Under the pieces are notes generated by a model that saw only the letters and a program-made list of their open reading frames with translations, was not told the origin of the DNA and ran no database searches. A stretch of DNA of 5,017 nt. Source: Phycisphaerae bacterium SM23_33 (GTDB taxonomy: Bacteria > Planctomycetota > Phycisphaerae > SM23-33). The stretch covers positions 1 to 5,017 of the forward strand of contig LJUF01000318.1 of the NCBI GenBank assembly GCA_001303665.1, read 5' to 3'. The translations under genes and the position numbers were made by a program. Below are positions 1 through 3,451 of this stretch, piece by piece; position 1 is the stretch's first letter; each line of letters starts with the position of its first letter.

Positions 1-20
1 CCAAGCGCAGGGACAGGGCG

Positions 21-67
21 ACCGGGGACCGGGGACCCCGCCGCCAAACAACGCGGCGGGGAGCCCC
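21..67. other. Tandem ACCGGGG repeat and strong GC hairpin
   Basis: ACCGGGG occurs twice in tandem at 21-34. It is followed by a perfect 9-bp inverted repeat, CCCCGCCGC at 36-44 and GCGGCGGGG at 53-61, with an 8-base loop (CAAACAAC). GGGG at 31-34 and CCCC at 64-67 can extend the stem past a small internal loop. No T-tract follows on either side, so it does not read as a standard factor-independent terminator. It may end or regulate an upstream transcript, or be an extragenic palindromic element. Confidence 0.5.
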
Positions 68-69
68 GA

Positions 70-93
70 CCAAACGCACAACATCGCGTTTGG
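70..93. other. Second hairpin of the left-edge cluster
   Basis: A perfect 8-bp inverted repeat, CCAAACGC at 70-77 and GCGTTTGG at 86-93, encloses an 8-base loop (ACAACATC). It lies eight bases after the previous stem, and both loops are 8 bases long and rich in A and C. A third, weaker stem follows at 116-134 (CCGGGTT/AGCCCGG, one G-T pair, 5-base loop). Function is unknown. Confidence 0.45.
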
Positions 94-336
94 GGACCCC
101 TGGCAAGAAGCGCGGCCGGGTTAAGCCAGCCCGGGCAACCCCCCGCCAGGCTCGGGCTCGGCGGCGAGTGCGTCCTGGGGGCCACTGGGCCGCGCCGCCG
201 GGCCCGAAGGGCTCCTTGGGAGGCGGTTCCGCCCCGGCGGCACCGGACGGCCGAACCGGACACCGGCGCGCAAACCGGGCCTCCGGGCGGGCGTCGCGCG
301 GCGCGATCCTCGCCGGCTGGGGCAGGGGGTTTTCGC

Positions 337-365
337 TTCAAAACGGCGAGCGAATCGCCTATGCT
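337..365 (+). promoter_or_regulatory. Possible sigma-70-type promoter for the nfnA-nfnB operon
   Basis: TTCAAA at 337-342 (4 of 6 matches to TTGACA) and TATGCT at 360-365 (4 of 6 to TATAAT) are separated by exactly 17 bases, in one of the few AT-richer patches of this region. The start of transcription would fall near 372, giving a leader of about 110 bases before the ATG at 482. Both hexamers are imperfect and promoter rules in Planctomycetota are poorly known, so this is tentative. Confidence 0.25.
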
Positions 366-481
366 GTCAATGGAGGGCCGAGGCGCGTGAGGGTCCGCAA
401 GCCAGCGACGCGGCAGAGGTTGCCTCGTCGGCGGGCGGGGCCGTCGGCCGCGGCCGATCGCTCCGCAGCCTCAGGACAGGC

Positions 482-1354
482 ATGTTCGAAGTAGTGCGCA
501 ACGAAAAACTGGCGACGAATCTGCACCGGCTGACCGTCGCGGCGCCGCGGGTGGCGCGGGCGCGGCGGCCGGGGCAGTTCGTCATTGTCCGAAGGCAGGA
601 GGGGGCCGAGCGAATCCCGCTGACCATCGCCGACGCCGATCCCCAGGCCGGCACCATCACCCTGATCGTGCAGGCGGTGGGGGCCAGCACGCGGGGGATC
701 GTGAGCACTCCTGCCGGCGAGTTCCTGCGCGACGTGGTCGGGCCGCTGGGCAGGCCCACGCACCTGGAACGATGGGGCTGCGTGGCGTGCGTCGGCGGCG
801 GGGTGGGCACGGCGGTGCTGTATCCGATCGCCAAGGCCCTGGCGGAGATCGGCAACAAGGTGTACGCGGTCATCGGGGCCCGCAGCGCCGAGTACGTGCT
901 GCTGGCCCGGGAGCTGTCGGCCTTCGCCGAGCAGGTGTTCGTCGCCACGGAGGACGGCAGCCTCGGCCGCAGGGGGCTGGTGACGGTCATCCTGGCCGAC
1001 ATGCTCGCCGGCAAGCTGCCCCGGCCGGACGCCGTCTATGCCGTCGGCCCCGTGCTCATGATGGCGGCCGTGGCGGACATGACGCGGGCCCCGGAGATCC
1101 CCACGATCGTCAGCCTGAACCCGATCATGATTGACGGCACGGGGATGTGCGGCGGCTGCCGGGTGATGGTGGGGGGACAGCGGAAATTCGCCTGCGTGGA
1201 CGGGCCGGAATTTGATGGCCACCAGGTAGACTTCACCGGGCTTCAGAGCCGATTGAGCATGTATCAGCAGCAGGAGCGGATGGCGCTGCGGGCCAGCCAG
1301 ACCTGCCGGCTGGAACCGCCTGCGGGCCGGAACGCCGAGGAGCCGTCTGGATGA
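482..1354 (+). CDS. nfnA: NfnA/SudB-type FAD/NAD-binding, [2Fe-2S] oxidoreductase subunit
   Basis: This 290-residue cytoplasmic protein is the small subunit of an NfnAB-type complex, related to the electron-transfer subunit of dihydroorotate dehydrogenase (PyrK). An N-terminal FAD-binding barrel (about 1-95) carries PGQFVIV at 30-36, the flavin motif RIPLTIAD at 44-51 and GPLG at 87-90. The NAD(H) domain has GGGVGTAVLYPIAKAL at 105-120, IGARS at 131-135 and AVGPVLMM at 187-194. The [2Fe-2S] domain has C223, C226 and C238; D218 in DGTGMCGGC is the likely fourth ligand, since the family is known for an Asp plus three Cys. The residues from M1 onward fit the usual family N-terminus, which supports ATG 482 although the ribosome site (AGGA at 473-476) is weak. 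It overlaps the next gene by 4 bases. In the family this subunit oxidises NADH and holds the bound flavin that passes electrons to the large subunit. A sulfide dehydrogenase label (SudB) is the main alternative name. Confidence 0.9.
   Translation: MFEVVRNEKLATNLHRLTVAAPRVARARRPGQFVIVRRQEGAERIPLTIADADPQAGTITLIVQAVGASTRGIVSTPAGEFLRDVVGPLGRPTHLERWGCVACVGGGVGTAVLYPIAKALAEIGNKVYAVIGARSAEYVLLARELSAFAEQVFVATEDGSLGRRGLVTVILADMLAGKLPRPDAVYAVGPVLMMAAVADMTRAPEIPTIVSLNPIMIDGTGMCGGCRVMVGGQRKFACVDGPEFDGHQVDFTGLQSRLSMYQQQERMALRASQTCRLEPPAGRNAEEPSG
1337..1342 (+). promoter_or_regulatory. Ribosome binding site for nfnB inside the end of nfnA
   Basis: GAGGAG lies 8 bases before the ATG at 1351 and within the last codons of nfnA. 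Together with the ATGA overlap (start 1351-1353, stop 1352-1354) it fixes the start of the second gene and points to translational coupling, as expected for two subunits made in equal amounts. Confidence 0.75.
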
Positions 1355-2784
1355 GTGCCCCGCCGGAGCAGAACCAGCTCAGCCCCAAGCAGCGGATGGC
1401 CATCGAGCGGGTGGCGATGCCCGAGCAGGAGGCCGCCGCCCGGTCGCGCAACTTCGAGGAGGTGAATCTGGGGCTGGCGGAGGCGGCGGCCGTCCGTGAG
1501 GCCCAGCGCTGCCTCCAGTGCAAGAACCGCCAGTGCGTCCAGGGCTGCCCGGTTCAGGTGGACATTCCCGAGTTCATCGCCAAGGTGGCCGAGGGCGACT
1601 TTACGGCCGCGGCCCAGATCCTCAAACGGACCAACGCCCTGCCGGCGATTTGCGGGCGGGTGTGCCCGCAGGAGACGCAGTGCGAGGCCGTCTGCGTCCG
1701 CGGCAAGAAGGGCGCCCCGGTGGCGGTGGGGTACCTGGAGCGTTTCGTGGCCGATTGGGCCATCGCCCACGAAACGGACAGCCAGCCGGATCGTCCCGAA
1801 CCAACCGGCTTCAAGGTGGCCATCGTGGGCTCCGGCCCGGGGGGGCTGACCGCGGCCGGGGAGCTGGCCAAGATGGGGCACCAGGCCACCATCTTCGAGG
1901 CCCTGCACGCGACCGGCGGCGTGCTGCGGTATGGCATCCCGGAGTTCCGCCTGCCCAAGAGAATCGTGGATTACGAGGTCGGCCAACTGGAGAAGCTGGG
2001 CGTGCGGATCGAATGCAACGTCGTGGTCGGCAAGACCATCACGCTGGATGAAATCCGCCGCGACTTCGACGCCGTCTTCATCGCCAACGGCGCGGGGCTG
2101 CCGGTCTTTCTGGACGTGGCCGGCGAGAACCTCAACGGGGTGTACTCGGCCAATGAGTTCCTCACCCGCGTCAACCTGATGGGCGCCTACCTGGATGAGC
2201 CTGGCCGCACGCCGGTGCTGCGCGGCCGGCGGGTGGTGGTCATCGGCGGCGGCAACACGGCCATGGATGCCGTGCGGACCGCCCGCCGGCTGGGGGCCGA
2301 GCGGGCCATGATCTACTACCGCCGCACCGAGGCCGAGATGCCCGCCCGCATCGAGGAGATCAAGCACGCCAAGGAAGAGGGCGTCGAGTTTCACCTGCTG
2401 GAGGCCCCGTGGGGCATCACGGGCGATGGGCACGGCTGGGTCGGCGGCGTCCGCATGCGGAGGATGGAGCTGGGGGAGCCGGACGAGTCCGGCCGGCGGC
2501 GGCCGGTGCCCATTGCCGGCAGCGAACACGATGTGGAGTGCGACGTGGTGGTTGTGGCCGTCGGGGTTCGGGCCAACCCGCTGCTGACGGCCACCGCGCC
2601 GCAACTGAAGCTCAACAAGTGGGGCTACATCGAGACCGACGAGGACTGCCGCACCTCCCTGCCGGATGTCTTCGCCGGCGGCGACATCGTCCGCGGCGGG
2701 GCCACCGTCATCCTGGCCATGGGCGACGGCAAGCGCGCCGCGGCCGCCATCGACGAGTACCTGCGAAAGGGCAAGGGCCGCTGA
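1351..2784 (+). CDS. nfnB: NfnB/SudA large subunit, GltA (NADPH-dependent glutamate synthase small-chain) family
   Basis: This 477-residue cytoplasmic flavoprotein is full length for the GltD-like family. An N-terminal iron-sulfur domain has two cysteine groups, C54-x2-C57-x4-C62-x3-C66 and C101-x3-C105-x5-C111-x3-C115, for two [4Fe-4S] clusters. E108 in CPQE is a candidate for the unusual glutamate ligand described in Nfn enzymes. The FAD motif is GSGPGG at 160-165 with E183 ending the fold, followed by GGVLRYGIPEFRLPK at 189-203. The NADPH motif is GGGNTAMD at 299-306 with the downstream YYRRTEAEMPAR. The C-terminal FAD motif FAGGDIV has D445. All key residues are present. Coupling to nfnA and the absence of a large glutamate synthase gene in the window favour an electron-bifurcating NADH-dependent ferredoxin:NADP+ oxidoreductase: 2 NADPH, NAD+ and oxidised ferredoxin react reversibly to NADH and reduced ferredoxin. 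Automatic pipelines often call it gltA, glutamate synthase (NADPH). The bifurcating role is inferred from family and gene order. Confidence 0.92.
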   Translation: MSAPPEQNQLSPKQRMAIERVAMPEQEAAARSRNFEEVNLGLAEAAAVREAQRCLQCKNRQCVQGCPVQVDIPEFIAKVAEGDFTAAAQILKRTNALPAICGRVCPQETQCEAVCVRGKKGAPVAVGYLERFVADWAIAHETDSQPDRPEPTGFKVAIVGSGPGGLTAAGELAKMGHQATIFEALHATGGVLRYGIPEFRLPKRIVDYEVGQLEKLGVRIECNVVVGKTITLDEIRRDFDAVFIANGAGLPVFLDVAGENLNGVYSANEFLTRVNLMGAYLDEPGRTPVLRGRRVVVIGGGNTAMDAVRTARRLGAERAMIYYRRTEAEMPARIEEIKHAKEEGVEFHLLEAPWGITGDGHGWVGGVRMRRMELGEPDESGRRRPVPIAGSEHDVECDVVVVAVGVRANPLLTATAPQLKLNKWGYIETDEDCRTSLPDVFAGGDIVRGGATVILAMGDGKRAAAAIDEYLRKGKGR

Positions 2785-2924
2785 CGATCTCACCCGCCGC
2801 TGGACCGAGCGAGGGGCATTGTCGCCGCAAGAAGGGCACAGGTGGCGGCGTGAGTTTGAGATGTGACCGTTGGGATTCCGGCACGTCCTGACACGATCAA
2901 AGCCTCCTGACTCTACTAGGAAGA

Positions 2925-3030
2925 CTCTATACAGGCCTCAGGCAGACACTTTAGTTTCAGCCCTTTTTGGCGGTAAAACCATTTTTTTTCATGACTCCAC
3001 GATTATTCATTTTGAGGATTGGCCTTTGGA
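2925..3030. other. AT-rich island
   Basis: Base composition drops sharply here relative to both neighbouring genes, with TTTAGTTTCAG, an eight-T run at 2982-2989 and ATTATTCATTTTGAGG. The eight-T run is preceded only by a very weak stem (TGG at 2968-2970 opposite CCA at 2979-2981), so it is not a strong terminator, though it could assist termination of the nfn transcript. Ordinary promoter DNA or a remnant of acquired DNA are both possible. I see no terminal inverted repeats that would mark a mobile element. Confidence 0.4.
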
Positions 3031-3048
3031 GGTAAGTCCTTGCAAGGG

Positions 3049-3064
3049 AGGCAAGGAGTTTGCA
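3049..3064 (+). promoter_or_regulatory. Sigma-54-like -24/-12 promoter element
   Basis: The site reads AGGCAAGGAGTTTGCA. It has the invariant GG (3050-3051), exactly 10 bases, then GC (3062-3063), and matches 10 of the 12 specified bases of the consensus TGGCACG-N4-TTGCA. Transcription would start near 3075, reading right. It overlaps a small inverted repeat, CCTTGC at 3038-3043 and GCAAGG at 3051-3056. PEP-CTERM/exosortase systems in other bacteria have been tied to sigma-54 and the PrsK/PrsR regulators, which makes the location suggestive. However, a terminator lies between it and the PEP-CTERM gene, and chance matches occur. Confidence 0.35.
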
Positions 3065-3197
3065 TCGAAGGGGCGGAGCACCGATTCGCGCCCCGCAGTT
3101 CACGCGTATAGGGATAGATCAACCATGGGGCGGCAGCTAGACCTCGTCAACGGCTGATTGAACAACGCGAAGTAGCGGTTCGCCCCAGGGACGCAAG

Positions 3198-3246
3198 AAA
3201 AAAGGTGAGCCAGCGGACAGTCCTAGCCAGAAGCCGCTGACCCACC
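3198..3246 (-). terminator. Factor-independent terminator, minus strand
   Basis: Read on the minus strand, a 13-bp stem (3246-3234 with 3216-3204) encloses a 17-base loop and is followed at once by six T residues (the A-run 3198-3203 of the plus strand). Two of the pairs are G-U in minus-strand RNA and would be A-C mismatches in plus-strand RNA, so the stem is complete only when transcribed leftward. No minus-strand protein gene ends here, so it may end a small RNA or block antisense transcription. Confidence 0.65.
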
Positions 3247-3289
3247 CGGTGGACGGCGGCAGGGCCTCGCGGCCCTGCTGCCACCGCCT
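3198..3289 (-). ncRNA. Candidate small RNA on the minus strand
   Basis: A promoter-like pair (-35 at 3324-3319, -10 at 3301-3296) and a minus-strand terminator (3246-3198) bound a predicted transcript of about 90 bases. It would contain two stem-loops: the complement of the plus-strand terminator (about 3288-3248) and the terminator hairpin with its U6 tail. No ribosome site with an ORF of useful length lies inside, so a non-coding RNA is the simplest reading. It would be antisense to any plus-strand transcript reading through 3198-3289. It matches no RNA family that I recognise. The call rests only on signal geometry and needs expression evidence. Confidence 0.35.
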
Positions 3290-3292
3290 TTT
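3248..3292 (+). terminator. Factor-independent terminator, plus strand
   Basis: The core stem is 12 bp, GGCGGCAGGGCC at 3255-3266 with GGCCCTGCTGCC at 3271-3282, around a TCGC tetraloop and with one G-U pair. It is extended by five outer pairs, GGTGG at 3248-3252 with CCGCC at 3284-3288, across a small internal loop, and TTTT follows directly at 3289-3292. The two G-U pairs exist only in plus-strand RNA. It would stop transcripts arriving from the left, either the nfn operon or one started at the sigma-54-like site, before they reach the gene at 3452. Confidence 0.7.
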
Positions 3293-3295
3293 CCT

Positions 3296-3324
3296 ATTAT
3301 AGCCGCGGGATCTAGCCAATGCAA
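3296..3324 (-). promoter_or_regulatory. Sigma-70-type promoter, minus strand
   Basis: On the minus strand TTGCAT (3324-3319) and a perfect TATAAT (3301-3296) are separated by exactly 17 bases (3302-3318). The predicted start is near 3289-3290, reading left. The -35 matches only the first three consensus positions, but the -10 and spacing are ideal. The same patch contains TATTAT on the plus strand (3295-3300), which could instead be the -10 of the downstream plus-strand gene, although no -35 is seen for it. Confidence 0.45.
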
Positions 3325-3332
3325 TAAGGTGC

Positions 3333-3403
3333 CGCGGCCGGCGGCCTGAGGAATTCGTCCAGTCCGGAGGCCCTGGCGAGGGGCCACGGGCCGGAGGGCC
3401 GCG
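3333..3403 (+). other. Foldable GC-rich leader of the PEP-CTERM gene
   Basis: CGCGGCC at 3333-3339 can pair with GGCCGCG at 3397-3403. This encloses an inner hairpin, GGCCT at 3343-3347 with AGGCC at 3368-3372, which itself holds GGA/TCC around ATTCG. The arrangement could be a structured 5' leader, but GC-rich DNA folds readily by chance and I recognise no known riboswitch here. Confidence 0.25.
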
Positions 3404-3435
3404 ACCCCGCGGTGCCGACTGGTTGGGAGAACCAG

Positions 3436-3442
3436 AGAGGAG
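3436..3442 (+). promoter_or_regulatory. Ribosome binding site for the PEP-CTERM gene
   Basis: AGAGGAG sits 9 bases before the ATG at 3452. It selects this start over the in-frame ATG at 3482, and the residues that follow form a clean signal peptide. Confidence 0.75.
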
Positions 3443-3451
3443 CGTAGGAAC

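Larger units (their letters stand above)
1..481. other. Upstream non-coding region, very GC-rich
   Basis: No convincing gene is visible in this 481-base stretch. Several frames are open, including frame 1 from the left edge to a TGA at 388-390 and a TTG-initiated frame at 90-494. Their translations are arginine-, glycine- and proline-rich with no recognisable domain, which is what chance open frames look like in such GC-rich DNA. The left end holds short tandem repeats and three successive hairpins, annotated separately. A slightly AT-richer patch at about 329-370 carries a possible promoter for the operon that begins at 482. The end of a gene lying to the left cannot be excluded, but nothing identifies one. 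Confidence 0.6.
2785..3451. other. Regulatory-looking intergenic region
   Basis: This 667-base gap separates two plus-strand transcription units. In order it holds a weak long-range inverted repeat just after nfnB (CTCAC at 2789-2793 and CGCCGC at 2795-2800, opposite GCGGCGTGAG at 2845-2854), an AT-rich island with an eight-T tract at 2982-2989, a sigma-54-like element, two opposed terminators, a minus-strand promoter and a GC-rich foldable leader. A TTG-initiated 95-codon frame at 2870-3157 has codon use unlike its neighbours and no recognised domain. I do not call it a gene. Confidence 0.6.

Noticed and set aside
90..494. Open frame of 134 codons upstream of nfnA
   Set aside because: Low-complexity Arg/Gly/Pro-rich translation, TTG start without a ribosome site, and overlap with the start of nfnA; typical chance frame in GC-rich DNA.
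1264..2793. 509-codon minus-strand frame opposite nfnB
   Set aside because: Exact antisense shadow of a gene with intact family motifs; its translation is His/Gly/Arg/Asp-rich with no domain.
2968..2989. Eight-T tract as the terminator of the nfn operon
   Set aside because: The stem before it has only three pairs, too weak for a standard terminator; kept only as part of the AT-rich island.
2957..3022. Minus-strand mini-frame containing MKKNGFT, like the start of a type IV pilin-like protein
   Set aside because: It stops within a few residues after KKNGFT, and no other frame continues with the expected hydrophobic LIELL segment. Probably coincidence in A-rich DNA.
3161..3215. Possible cyclic-di-GMP riboswitch (GGGACGCAA and nearby stems)
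   Set aside because: Only a short resemblance; the conserved second stem and the tetraloop/receptor arrangement are not seen.
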